A stretch of DNA of 64,000 nt from Acuticoccus sediminis (lineage in GTDB: Bacteria > Pseudomonadota > Alphaproteobacteria > Rhizobiales > Amorphaceae). Location: assembly GCF_003258595.1 (NCBI RefSeq), contig NZ_QHHQ01000001.1, forward strand, positions 1,736,001 through 1,800,000, written 5' to 3'. Positions 54,932 through 62,639 of this stretch are shown one piece after another. A program made the translations under genes and the position numbers. The notes under the pieces are model-generated. The model had not been told where the DNA came from, ran no database searches, and worked only from the letters and a program-made list of their open reading frames with translations. Within the stretch, counting starts at the first letter, position 1. Each line of letters opens with the position of its first letter.

Positions 54932-55354
54932 TCAGGCCCGGTTTGCCTCGATCGGGAAAAGATTATCGTAGGCCCAGTTGAATACGAACGCGTAAACCAT
55001 GAAGAACCCGGCGATCGCGATGTTCATGACGAACGCGTCCCGCAGGGGCACGCCGAGGTACCAGGCGATGAACGGCACCAGCATGGTGACGAGGCCGGCC
55101 TCGAACAGCGCGGCGTGGACGATCCGCGTCGTGAGCGACTTGCGCACATCGTCGAAGACACGCAGCATGACGTGGTCGAAACCGAGGTTGAACCCGTAGT
55201 TCCACGCCATCGCGACGACCGTGCTGACGATCGCGACGACGCCGAAGTGGCTCATGTCGATCCCGAAGACCAGCCCGCCGAGCGGGGTCACCGCAGCGAG
55301 GGCGATCGCCTCGAACAGCAGGATATGCCGGATACGGTCTCGGGTGTCTCTCAT
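54932..55354 (-). CDS. PACE-family efflux transporter
   Basis: This is a 140-residue four-helix protein made of two bacterial transmembrane pair (BTP) repeats: RDRIRHILLFEAIALAAVTP and TRIVHAALFEAGLVTMLVPF, each followed by WNYGFNLGFDHV and FNWAYDNLFP. This is the proteobacterial antimicrobial compound efflux (PACE/AceI) family, which exports biocides such as chlorhexidine or short diamines. It lies upstream of the SMR-MFS pair on the same strand but with its own 216-base gap, and is divergent from mntP. Confidence 0.9.
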   Translation of the reverse strand: MRDTRDRIRHILLFEAIALAAVTPLGGLVFGIDMSHFGVVAIVSTVVAMAWNYGFNLGFDHVMLRVFDDVRKSLTTRIVHAALFEAGLVTMLVPFIAWYLGVPLRDAFVMNIAIAGFFMVYAFVFNWAYDNLFPIEANRA

Positions 55355-55683
55355 GGTCCCACCTGGTTCAGACGAGTTCGCCGAATGTCCCGGAGGGGGA
55401 GATGGTCCTCGCGCGGCCGCAACCTACCCGAGTGGCCACCCCGTGCAAGTCCGGTCTCGGCATGGCGGCTCCGCCGCCGCGCACCGGTCCCGTCGCCTCT
55501 GAAGCGCCGCGACGGCGGACCTCGGATGTCGGTGAGGGAGCGGCCGGGGCCGCAGCGCGCCGTCCGGGGGAAGGCTCGCCCGACCTGACGCCGGATGTCG
55601 CGGGTGGGGCGCCGGGATCCGCAGTCCGGCGCGCGGGCCAGTTGAGAGTGAAACTCAGAAGCATTCTCAAAGAGTTAAATGGT
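55355..55683. other. Intergenic stretch, PACE gene / mntP promoter
   Basis: No gene is recognised. The last 50 bases are AT-rich and include TTGAGA...TCTCAA (55642-55670), an imperfect symmetry that might be a metal-regulator site upstream of mntP. AGGTGGG just before the PACE start is its ribosome site. Confidence 0.35.
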
Positions 55684-55712
55684 TTGACCTGAGGGGTCGG
55701 GTGGACTATCTC
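55684..55712 (+). promoter_or_regulatory. Candidate promoter of mntP
   Basis: TTGACC (55684-55689), 17 bases, TATCTC (55707-55712). The -35 box is 5/6 and the -10 box half matched. The predicted start coincides with the leader hairpin. Confidence 0.45.
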
Positions 55713-55718
55713 CCTCTC

Positions 55719-55795
55719 CTCGAAGGGTGAGGCGATCATCACTCTCGCTTCGAGACAGTTGTTCCAGCCCCTCCTGGCCACAGGCAGGGGCTTTT
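55719..55795 (+). promoter_or_regulatory. Structured leader with terminator ahead of mntP
   Basis: A stem CTCGAAG/CTTCGAG (55719-55725 with 55748-55754) with an inner GGTGA/TCACT helix is followed by an intrinsic terminator: AGCCCCT (55766-55772), AGGGGCT (55786-55792), an inner CCTG/CAGG helix, then TTTTGCTT. The terminator lies 24 bases before the mntP ATG and no plus-strand gene precedes it, so it must act within the mntP leader, as in a riboswitch or attenuator. The canonical Mn2+ (yybP-ykoY) motifs are not seen. Confidence 0.6.
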
Positions 55796-55818
55796 GCTTG
55801 CCTTCGGGAAAGTTAGTC

Positions 55819-56385
55819 ATGTCACCTTTCGGAATTGCCGTGCTCGCGGTGAGTATGTCCGTCGACGCGTTCGCAGTATCCGTCGGGCGCGGGGCCGCCA
55901 TCGGACGGCCCCGGGTCAGCGAAGCGCTGCGAACGGGCGTCGTCTTCGGCGTCATCGAGGCGCTCACGCCGGTGCTGGGTTGGGCCGCCGGCGTCGCGGC
56001 CAGCCAGTATGTCGCCGTCGTCGACCACTGGATCGCCTTCCTCCTCCTGGCCGGCGTCGGGGTGCACATGCTGTGGAGCGCGGTGCGGGGCGGCGGCAGC
56101 GAGGATCGCAATCGCGGCCATTCGTTCATCGTCCTGGTGGCGACGGCGATCGGCACCAGTCTCGACGCGATGGCCGTCGGTGTCTCGCTCGCCTTCCTGG
56201 AGGTGAACATCGTCACGATCGCGGCGGCGATCGGCCTGGCGACGTTCCTGATGTCCTCCGGCGGCATATTGCTCGGCCGGCTCATCGGCGCGCGTCTCGG
56301 CCGGACGGCGGAGATGCTGGCGGGCGTGGCGCTGTGCGGCCTCGGCATGTTCATCCTGCTGGAGCATCTGGGCGTGATCGCCTAG
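55819..56385 (+). CDS. mntP: Putative manganese efflux pump MntP
   Basis: This is a 188-residue protein with six helices. The two signature Asp motifs are [15 protein letters not shown] and [15 protein letters not shown], one in each three-helix half. MntP exports Mn2+ and protects from Mn excess; it is commonly under Mn-responsive RNA or MntR control. The start was chosen by family length; upstream residues are leader. The preceding structured leader with a terminator supports RNA-level control. Confidence 0.93.
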   Translation: MSPFGIAVLAVSMSVDAFAVSVGRGAAIGRPRVSEALRTGVVFGVIEALTPVLGWAAGVAASQYVAVVDHWIAFLLLAGVGVHMLWSAVRGGGSEDRNRGHSFIVLVATAIGTSLDAMAVGVSLAFLEVNIVTIAAAIGLATFLMSSGGILLGRLIGARLGRTAEMLAGVALCGLGMFILLEHLGVIA

Positions 56386-56954
56386 CCGCGCACCCCGGGC
56401 GTCGTTTGCGGCGGCACTGCATCGCCGGACGGGCCGAACGCGGCGAAGCGCCGAGTACGATCGAACCGCGCAATTCGAACCGGCTTCAGGAGCGAATCCG
56501 CCAGCGCCGTATCCGTCGCTGCCGGGTGTTGGATTCGGGTATGGCGCTCGCTTCGTTTCTCCCTTAGGTTGTGTTCTGGCGGGCGAGGTCGAGGGGAGCT
56601 TGTGAACGCGCAGATGACATCGATGTCCGCGATCCCGGCGCGAAGCGACGTTCGGCGAGTCCTGCAGTGATCGTCGCGAGGTCTTGAACGGCCTCGTTCC
56701 CGCTTCGGCGTGGTGGCCGGGGCATCGCAACCGCCGCGCTGCGGCCCCGGTCTCACAATTGCCGTGTCCGCCTCCGATCGGGAGCGGCGGTCGGCGGCCG
56801 GGCGGTCCGTCGCGCAGATGCCGAATTGAATGTAGCACAAAACCGATTTCCGACGGTGATTCTGCTATTGCTCTGACTAGTTTTCTCCGCTTAGTGTGGT
56901 CAGATGCCACAGGCATAAAGAAAAACGGTGCACAAGCATCGATTTGGGGGAAAC
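56386..56954. other. Intergenic stretch, mntP / orphan TRAP receptor
   Basis: No gene is supported in these 569 bases. Open frames on both strands here are rich in R, P and A and contain no motif. The stretch is less GC-rich than its surroundings, most clearly from 56820 on, where the promoter of the TRAP receptor gene should be. GGGGGA directly before 56955 is its ribosome site. Confidence 0.45.
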
Positions 56955-57968
56955 ATGATCCGTTCTATGCTCGCCGGCGTCGCGCTGGCCTCTCTTGTTG
57001 CATCCGGCGCGCTGGCGCAGGAATTCACGCTGCGCATTCAAACCCATCATAGCCCGGAATCGATCTCCGGCGTTGCCATCGCCCAGTTCTACGACGACAT
57101 CGAGACGATGTCGGGCGGACGGATCGCCGTGGAACCGTTCTTCTCGTCCGCTGTCGTGAAGAGCCCGGAAACCTTCGACGCTGTGATCAACGGCATCCTC
57201 GACGGTGACATGACCTCCGGCGCCTATCAGACCGGCAAGGACACCGCCTTCCAGTTCATCGGCGACCCGATGGGCGGCTACGACACGCCGTGGCAGATGT
57301 ACGCCTGGCTCTACGAGGGCGGCGGTCTCGATGCCGCGCAGAAGATCTACAACGGCCTCGGCATGCAGCTCATCGGCTGGCACATCGCCGCGCCCGAGTC
57401 GCTGGCCTCCACGCAGCCCATCGGCAACCCTGACGACCTGAAGGGGTGGAAGTTCCGCTCGCCTCCCGGCATGGAGACGCAGATCTTCGCCAACATGGGC
57501 GCCTCGCCGATCGTGATGGACTTCACCGAGGTCTTCACCTCGCTCGAGTCCGGCATCATCGCCGGCGCCGACATGTCGAACCTCGCGGTCAACAAGTCCG
57601 CCGGCCTGTACGACATCGCCAAGCACGCCTCCTTCCCCGGCTTCCACTCGATGCCGGCCGACCACTTCGCGATCCGCAAGGACATGTGGGATTCGATGCC
57701 CGAAGACCTTCAGCGCATCATCGATGTGGCGATGCAGAAGATGTCCTTCCGCCTGACGTTGTCGGGCTCGGTCGCGACGGAGGAGGCCGCTCAGGCGCTG
57801 CTGGCCGAGGGCGTCACGATCCACGACTGGTCGCCCGAGGATCGCCGGACCTTCCGGGAGGCCTCGCTCAAGGCATGGGACGAGTTCGCGGACACTGACG
57901 CGGCCCGCGAGTTGATCCAGATGCACAAGGACTTCCAGAAGAACATCGGCCTGTCCGACGAACGCTGA
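56955..57968 (+). CDS. Orphan TRAP transporter solute-binding protein (DctP)
   Basis: This 337-residue periplasmic receptor has signal peptide 1-22 (cleavage after ALA) and FFSSAVVKSPETFDAVINGI. WKFRSPPGMETQIFANMGAS is the conserved ligand-arginine region, followed by ALESGII-type TSLESGIIAGADMSNLAVNK. The Trp/Tyr-rich loop (YDTPWQMYAWLYEGGG) is found in receptors of the TakP/alpha-keto acid type. No dctQM gene is adjacent; it may serve permeases elsewhere. It ends in a hairpin. Confidence 0.9.
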   Translation: MIRSMLAGVALASLVASGALAQEFTLRIQTHHSPESISGVAIAQFYDDIETMSGGRIAVEPFFSSAVVKSPETFDAVINGILDGDMTSGAYQTGKDTAFQFIGDPMGGYDTPWQMYAWLYEGGGLDAAQKIYNGLGMQLIGWHIAAPESLASTQPIGNPDDLKGWKFRSPPGMETQIFANMGASPIVMDFTEVFTSLESGIIAGADMSNLAVNKSAGLYDIAKHASFPGFHSMPADHFAIRKDMWDSMPEDLQRIIDVAMQKMSFRLTLSGSVATEEAAQALLAEGVTIHDWSPEDRRTFREASLKAWDEFADTDAARELIQMHKDFQKNIGLSDER

Positions 57969-57977
57969 CGCGAACCC

Positions 57978-58005
57978 GGGCGTCCGGCTCGCCGGACGCC
58001 CTCCC
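57978..58005 (+). terminator. Hairpin after the orphan dctP
   Basis: A perfect 10-bp stem GGGCGTCCGG/CCGGACGCCC (57978-57987 with 57992-58001, tetraloop CTCG) lies 9 bases past the stop. The following TCCCA is a poor T-run, so it is a moderate terminator. Confidence 0.55.
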
Positions 58006-58081
58006 ACCCGGACCGGCGACCGCCACGCGTCACGCCGACGGCGACCATCCCTCCGCCATGTTCGATCCGGAGGGAGACGCC

Positions 58082-59050
58082 TCAGGTCTGCTGGTAGATG
58101 GCATAGGCGCTTTCGAAGGCGCCCCTCGCGGCGTGTTCCTGCCGGATCAGGAAGTAGAGGAAGCCCTCGTCGAACGCCCCGCTGGTCGCATGCGGGAGGC
58201 CGATCTGAAGCAGCAGCAGCCAGCCGTCGGCGCGAGGATCGTCAAACTCCAGGCTGTCCCATTCGACTGGAACGTCCAGCAGCCCCGCTTCTTCCGAGGC
58301 CGCCGCGTAGCGGGGCGGGGATTGCAGGGCGATCTCATGGCCGAGTAGGCTGTGTCCCAACCAGTCCGACTGGTCCAGCTCGTTCGCCTCGAGCCAGTCG
58401 CCCAGAGCTTCGTTTTCGGACTCCGACCACCGCTGCGCGTCGGCCAACTCCAACAGCCGTTCGCCGACGGTCGGGTCGATGCTCCACCCGGGCACGAGCT
58501 GTGCCGCACGTTCAGGCAGGACCATCGGCAGGGCGAGACCCGGCGACCCGACGAGCTCCGCAGGCGGCTCGACTGATGCAAGCCCGTCGACGGGGTCCCG
58601 GGTCCAGATCACGAGTCCGTTTTGTCGAGACTGCCCGAACGATCCGGAAAGCGGTTCCCAGAAGAATGACAGCCGTCCCTGATCCGGTAACGGCCAGCCG
58701 GCGGGTTCGGCTCGCGAGGCGAAGGCTTCGCGCGCCGCCGCCAGGTCGTATTCGCACAGGAAGCGAAACGGCGCGGGCGACGCCCAGTTCGCAAGGGCCG
58801 AAGCGTCCGGATCGCGCGAGCCCCCGATCCATTCGCCAAAGGCCGCAGCATGCGGGAGCGGTCCACGCATCGGCCACTCCGCTCCGAGCGCTAGGTGGGG
58901 GAGGCCGCCGAAGCGGGCGGTCGGCCGCGACCCCGGAGCCGCGGGAGCAAAGCCCGCCGATGGCAGCATGGCAGCGTCTATCACGCTGATATCGACTGGA
59001 AAGCCCGCGTTGGAGGTCTGCGCGAGAAACGCCTCCTTCGACCCGATCAT
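58082..59050 (-). CDS. DUF1963 (YwqG-like) protein
   Basis: This is a 322-residue protein of the YwqG/DUF1963 family. Typical parts are RFGGLPHLALGAEWPM near the N terminus, LCEYDLAAAREAF, LSFFWEP, a long helical middle and LLLLQIGLPHATSGAFDEGF followed by LYFLIRQEHAARG. Function is unknown in bacteria. The start is uncertain: ATG at 59050 is used, with another ATG eight codons upstream and no clear ribosome site for either. It is monocistronic, between an orphan TRAP gene and tetR. Confidence 0.8.
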   Translation of the reverse strand: MIGSKEAFLAQTSNAGFPVDISVIDAAMLPSAGFAPAAPGSRPTARFGGLPHLALGAEWPMRGPLPHAAAFGEWIGGSRDPDASALANWASPAPFRFLCEYDLAAAREAFASRAEPAGWPLPDQGRLSFFWEPLSGSFGQSRQNGLVIWTRDPVDGLASVEPPAELVGSPGLALPMVLPERAAQLVPGWSIDPTVGERLLELADAQRWSESENEALGDWLEANELDQSDWLGHSLLGHEIALQSPPRYAAASEEAGLLDVPVEWDSLEFDDPRADGWLLLLQIGLPHATSGAFDEGFLYFLIRQEHAARGAFESAYAIYQQT

Positions 59051-59169
59051 GCTCGCATCACCATCGCGCTCCATCTCCCGCCGTGAGGTCGACAGTGCCT
59101 TGTGATGCGGCGGGGGTTCAACCCGGAAACGCCGCATGCGCGGCCGACGGTGGCCTGATCCGTCGTGGT

Positions 59170-59781
59170 TCAGCAGGCCTTCAGCGCCGCGACGAGAGCC
59201 GTCGACTGCCGTGAAAGGTCCGCCGTGCTGACCGGCTTGCCCCTCACCACCATCCGCCAGTAGAGCGGCGAGGGGATGAAGTCGAGCGCCAGCTCCCGGT
59301 CGATCCCGGCGTCGAGCTCGCCCCGCGCGATGGCCCGGTCGAGAAGTGTCTCGCCGAGAGCCCGCCGCGCGGTCGCGAGATGGCCGAGCACCTTGGCGAG
59401 GTCTTCGGACCGGATGCGTTCGGCGACGAGGTCCGGCACGATGCGGCGCACCAGAGGGTGGCGCAGGACGCGGCGCGTCTTTTGAAGGTAGGCGGCGATA
59501 TCGGCAGCCAGCGACCCGTGGTCGGAGAACTCACCGAGCCCGACCCCGACGCTCGCGATCGCGTCGCAGGCGAAGTCGCGCTTCGACGGCCAGCGCCGGT
59601 AGATCGCCGCCTTTCCTGCGCCGGCGCGCGCCGCAACCCGCTCCAGGCTGATGGCGGCGTAGCCGGTGTCCGCCCACTCCTCGAACAGGGCCCGGAAGAG
59701 CGCCTCCGTCAGATCGGCCCGGATGACCGCGGCGCCACTGGGTTTTCGCCGCCTCGGCTCGTCGATACTCTTGCGTTCCAT
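59170..59781 (-). CDS. TetR/AcrR-family transcriptional regulator
   Basis: This is a 203-residue repressor. The N-terminal HTH is ISLERVAARAGAGKAAIYRR followed by WPSKRDF; the C-terminal ligand domain contains RHPLVRRIVPDLVAERI and ELALDFIPSPLYWRMV. I use the ATG at 59781; an in-frame ATG at 59820 would place the operator palindrome inside the coding region. It is divergent from a SnoaL-like gene, and the palindromes between them (59764-59818) are its likely operators, so it should be autoregulated. Confidence 0.9.
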   Translation of the reverse strand: MERKSIDEPRRRKPSGAAVIRADLTEALFRALFEEWADTGYAAISLERVAARAGAGKAAIYRRWPSKRDFACDAIASVGVGLGEFSDHGSLAADIAAYLQKTRRVLRHPLVRRIVPDLVAERIRSEDLAKVLGHLATARRALGETLLDRAIARGELDAGIDRELALDFIPSPLYWRMVVRGKPVSTADLSRQSTALVAALKAC

Positions 59782-59818
59782 CCACGCTGTCCCATCTGGA
59801 TCGGAACGATAGCGTTCC
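59764..59818. promoter_or_regulatory. Paired TetR operator-like sites, tetR / SnoaL
   Basis: Site 1 at 59803-59818 is the palindrome GGAACGATAGCGTTCC. Site 2 at 59764-59779 is GATACTCTTGCGTTCC, with a good right half only. They are 39 bases apart. The 16-mer TTGCGTTCCATCCACG (59771-59786) and the CGGAACGATA block (59802-59811) recur together upstream of ridA near 63.6 kb. Confidence 0.65.
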
Positions 59819-59839
59819 ATCCATCTGGAGTGAAGCCGA

Positions 59840-60304
59840 ATGGGCTCGACGCGAGATCAGTTCCCCAGCCTGTCCGCCCTCCTGCGCAAGGGCCTCGGCG
59901 ATGCGCTGAGGGCGGGCGCCGAGACGCTGCTTGACATGGTGACCGACGATATTTCGTTCGAATTCCCCTTCGCTCTGCCGGACGGGATCGAAGTCATCGA
60001 TGGCAAGGCGGCGCTGGCGGCCTACCTGCCGAAGGTCGGAAAACTCTTCACCATCGAAGCGCTGATCCTCGACCGCGCGATCATTTCGCGCGACGGGCGC
60101 GCCGGCGTGCTGGAGTTCAGGTCGAACGCCTACGCCAACGCGGACGGCGCGCGCTACGACCAGACCTACGTGTCGGTCGTCGACCTCAGGGACGGCCTCA
60201 TCAGCCGGTATCGCGACTACTGGAACCCGCTGGTGGTGCTGTCGGCGACGGGCGGCTCAGACGCGGCGAACGCGGTGCTGAAGGGGCCGGGCCCGGATGC
60301 ATGA
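59840..60304 (+). CDS. SnoaL-like/NTF2-fold protein
   Basis: This is a 154-residue NTF2-fold protein (nuclear transport factor 2/SnoaL type): [39 protein letters not shown] and [19 protein letters not shown] followed by RDYWNP are the cone-forming strands. It may be an isomerase, a hydrolase or a non-enzymatic ligand binder. GGAG 7 bases upstream sets the ATG. It is divergent from tetR and probably repressed by it. Confidence 0.85.
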   Translation: MGSTRDQFPSLSALLRKGLGDALRAGAETLLDMVTDDISFEFPFALPDGIEVIDGKAALAAYLPKVGKLFTIEALILDRAIISRDGRAGVLEFRSNAYANADGARYDQTYVSVVDLRDGLISRYRDYWNPLVVLSATGGSDAANAVLKGPGPDA

Positions 60305-60411
60305 CCTCGCGAGTGTTGCCCTCGTCGGCGCGCTCGACGGCGGGTTTGCGCCGTTCGGGCGGCGCGCCACGCACTCCCGACAGAGTTGAAGCCCGGAGGA
60401 AGGAGGCACCC

Positions 60412-60795
60412 ATGCCCGATGCTGCGCAGAACAAGGCGAACGTGATCGCCTTCTACGAGCTGATGTTCAACGACTGCCGTCCGCGCGAGGCGATCGAGCG
60501 CTACGCCGGCGACGACTACATCCAGCACAACCCGCACGTGGCGACCGGGAAGGATGGGTTCATCGCCTACTTCGAGCGAATGGCGCGCGAGTGGCCGGGC
60601 AAGCGGGTCGAGGTGAAGCGCGCGATTGCCGAGGGGGATCTCGTCGTACTCCACTGTTTCCAGCACTGGCCCGGCAGCCGGGACTATGCCGGGATCGACA
60701 TCTTCCGGCTCGATGCCGGGGGCAGGATCGTGGAACACTGGGACGTGCTGCAGGTGATGCCGGAGACGTCGGCCAACCCGAACGGGATGTTCTAG
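60412..60795 (+). CDS. Second SnoaL-like/NTF2-fold protein
   Basis: This is a 127-residue NTF2-fold protein: [40 protein letters not shown] and [20 protein letters not shown], the last being the typical SnoaL-like end with a possible catalytic Asp/His pair. AGGAGG six bases before the ATG is a strong ribosome site. It follows the first SnoaL gene by 107 bases and precedes an LLM oxidoreductase, perhaps in one transcript. Confidence 0.87.
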   Translation: MPDAAQNKANVIAFYELMFNDCRPREAIERYAGDDYIQHNPHVATGKDGFIAYFERMAREWPGKRVEVKRAIAEGDLVVLHCFQHWPGSRDYAGIDIFRLDAGGRIVEHWDVLQVMPETSANPNGMF

Positions 60796-60864
60796 CCGGT
60801 CCGGGCCCGCGGCCCGGACCTACCCATCGAGCGACGTCATCCTGCGTTGGAGCCATCCGATCAC

Positions 60865-61872
60865 ATGCCAAGACACGAACCGTCCCGCGTGGCCACCGTC
60901 TTTCGCGAAGGCGCTCTTTCAGTCGGCGTCATCGCGCCGCTGCGGCGAGCGCCCGAGACGGCGATCGACTACGCCGAGCAAGTGGACCTCGCTGAACATG
61001 CCGACGCGCTCGGGTTCGCGGCCTACTGGGTCCGGGACGTGCCGCTCAACGGGTCGTGGTATCCGGAGACCTTCGGGCACCTCGATCCGTTCGTCGCGCT
61101 CGGCGCCGTCGCCGCCCGGACTCGGGCCATCGCGCTGGGCACGGCCGCCACGGTGCTGCCGCTGCGGCATCCGCTCCACGTCGCCAAGGCCGCCGCGTCG
61201 CTGCAGGCGCTTTCCGGCGACAGGCTCCTGCTGGGACTGGGCGCCGGCGACCGCCCGCAGGAGTTCGATGCGTTCGGGGAGAGCCTCGACGGTCGCGGCG
61301 ACGCGTTCCGCGAGCGGTGGGGCGTGCTCCAGGCGGCGCTTCGCGCGCCCGACCGACTGGCCATGCTGGGCGACGACTTCGAGCTGCGCCCCGCGCCGTT
61401 CATCCCGCCGCCGCTCTACGCCATCGGATCGGCGGGGCAGACCGTCGACTGGATCGCGCGCAATACCGGCGGCTGGCTGACCTACCACCGCGAGCCCGGC
61501 AGCCAGCGCGACCGGCACGCCCTCTGGCGCAGCGCCGTCCAGCGCCACGCCCCGGACGCCTTCCGGGCCTTCGGCGTGGCGATCCAGATCGACCTCACGG
61601 AGGAAACCGGCCCGGCGACGCCGATCGCGCTCGGATACCGTACCGGGCCGAGCGGGCTGCCGGACGTCATCGACGAGCAGCGCGCGCTCGGCGTCCATCA
61701 TCTCATCGTGAGCCTCCAGCCGACCGCGATGGAGCCGGGCGAGGCCCTCGGGCGCATCGCCGAGAGCGCCCGGAGGGTCGGCGCTCTCGAGCCGACGCAT
61801 CCGGTCGGCGCGTCGGGGCCGGCGGATGGTATCGCCGGGACCGCCGCCTCGGGAGACGCTCGCCGCCCCTAG
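60865..61872 (+). CDS. LLM-class flavin-dependent oxidoreductase
   Basis: This is a 335-residue luciferase-like TIM-barrel oxidoreductase (FMN or F420 type): LAEHADALGFAAYWVRDVP, RTRAIALGTAATVLPLRHPL and ASLQALSGDRLLLGLGAGDR. The substrate is unknown. ATG at 60865 is used. The TAG stop shares the palindrome CTAG with the stop of the convergent L,D-transpeptidase gene. It probably belongs to the TetR-controlled SnoaL group. Confidence 0.87.
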   Translation: MPRHEPSRVATVFREGALSVGVIAPLRRAPETAIDYAEQVDLAEHADALGFAAYWVRDVPLNGSWYPETFGHLDPFVALGAVAARTRAIALGTAATVLPLRHPLHVAKAAASLQALSGDRLLLGLGAGDRPQEFDAFGESLDGRGDAFRERWGVLQAALRAPDRLAMLGDDFELRPAPFIPPPLYAIGSAGQTVDWIARNTGGWLTYHREPGSQRDRHALWRSAVQRHAPDAFRAFGVAIQIDLTEETGPATPIALGYRTGPSGLPDVIDEQRALGVHHLIVSLQPTAMEPGEALGRIAESARRVGALEPTHPVGASGPADGIAGTAASGDARRP

Positions 61873-62537
61873 GCCACGGATTCGCCGACCGGCAGGACGA
61901 CGACTCGCGTCCCGACGGGGACGCGCCGATAGAGGTCGATGATGTCCTGATTGAACAGTCGGATGCAGCCGGACGAGACCGTCGTGCCGATCGTCCTGGG
62001 CTCGACGGTGCCGTGCAGCCGGTAGTACGTGTCCCGCCCGTCCCGGTAGAGGTAGAGCGCCCGGGGGCCGAGGGGATTTTGCGGACCTCCCGGCAGCCCG
62101 TCCGCGAGCGGGCCGTAGCGGTCCGGCTCACGCTCGATCATGGCGGGGGTCGGCCGCCAGCCGGGCCACTCGGCCTTGCGTGCGATGGTCGCCTCGCCGA
62201 CGAAGTTGAACGCCGCCTCTCGCCCCACGCCGACGCCGTAGCGCAGGGCTCGCCCGCCTTCCAGCACGAGGAAGGCGTAGCGCGCCGTGGCGTCGACGAC
62301 GATCGTGCCCGTCCGCTCGCCGGTCGGATCCGCCACCTCGCGGCGTAGGACGCCGGGGTCGACCGTCGCCAGATCGATGCCCGGAACCGGAAACGGCTCG
62401 CCCTCCACCGGTCCGTAGTGGGTCACGAGATCGGCGGCCGGCCGCCGCATCTGCGCCGCCGGTCCGTCCGACTGATCGGCAACGCAGCCCGCCAGTGTCG
62501 CGGACATCCCGATCAGCAACGTTCGCCTGTCAATCAA
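61869..62537 (-). CDS. L,D-transpeptidase (YkuD family), lipoprotein-like
   Basis: This 222-residue YkuD-domain enzyme forms 3-3 peptidoglycan crosslinks or attaches proteins to peptidoglycan. The catalytic block LHGTVEPRTIGTTVSSGCIR has the active His and Cys. The N terminus MIDRRTLLIGMSATLAGC combines a twin-Arg-like RRTLL with a lipobox LAGC, so it is likely exported as a lipoprotein. I propose a TTG start at 62537, with GGGAG 9 bases upstream; the first ATG would cut the signal peptide in half. Confidence 0.9.
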   Translation of the reverse strand: MIDRRTLLIGMSATLAGCVADQSDGPAAQMRRPAADLVTHYGPVEGEPFPVPGIDLATVDPGVLRREVADPTGERTGTIVVDATARYAFLVLEGGRALRYGVGVGREAAFNFVGEATIARKAEWPGWRPTPAMIEREPDRYGPLADGLPGGPQNPLGPRALYLYRDGRDTYYRLHGTVEPRTIGTTVSSGCIRLFNQDIIDLYRRVPVGTRVVVLPVGESVA

Positions 62538-62599
62538 CGTCCTGGTCTCCCGGTCGATACCGCAGCCAGATTGACAACCGGTCCTGCCCATGTCGATTA

Positions 62600-62621
62600 A
62601 TTATCTAGTGATCATGATAAT
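62600..62621. promoter_or_regulatory. LysR operator candidate
   Basis: ATTATC-N10-GATAAT, perfect 6-bp arms, lies in the AT-rich divergent region between the L,D-transpeptidase gene and lysR. It fits the T-N11-A style of LysR sites and is likely the autoregulatory site of the adjacent regulator. Confidence 0.5.
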
Positions 62622-62639
62622 AACGATATGGAATTATCG

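Noticed and set aside
55684-55818. yybP-ykoY Mn2+ riboswitch as a firm call
   Set aside because: The invariant GGGGAGTAG and CATACTC boxes could not be found; only hairpin and terminator architecture is visible.
56382-56840. 152-codon minus-strand frame between mntP and the orphan dctP gene
   Set aside because: Arg/Pro/Thr-rich, no domain, no ribosome site, overlaps the 3' end of mntP; treated as noncoding.
59782-59820. Upstream ATG at 59820 as the tetR start
   Set aside because: It would put the best operator palindrome inside the coding sequence and add 13 residues without family similarity.
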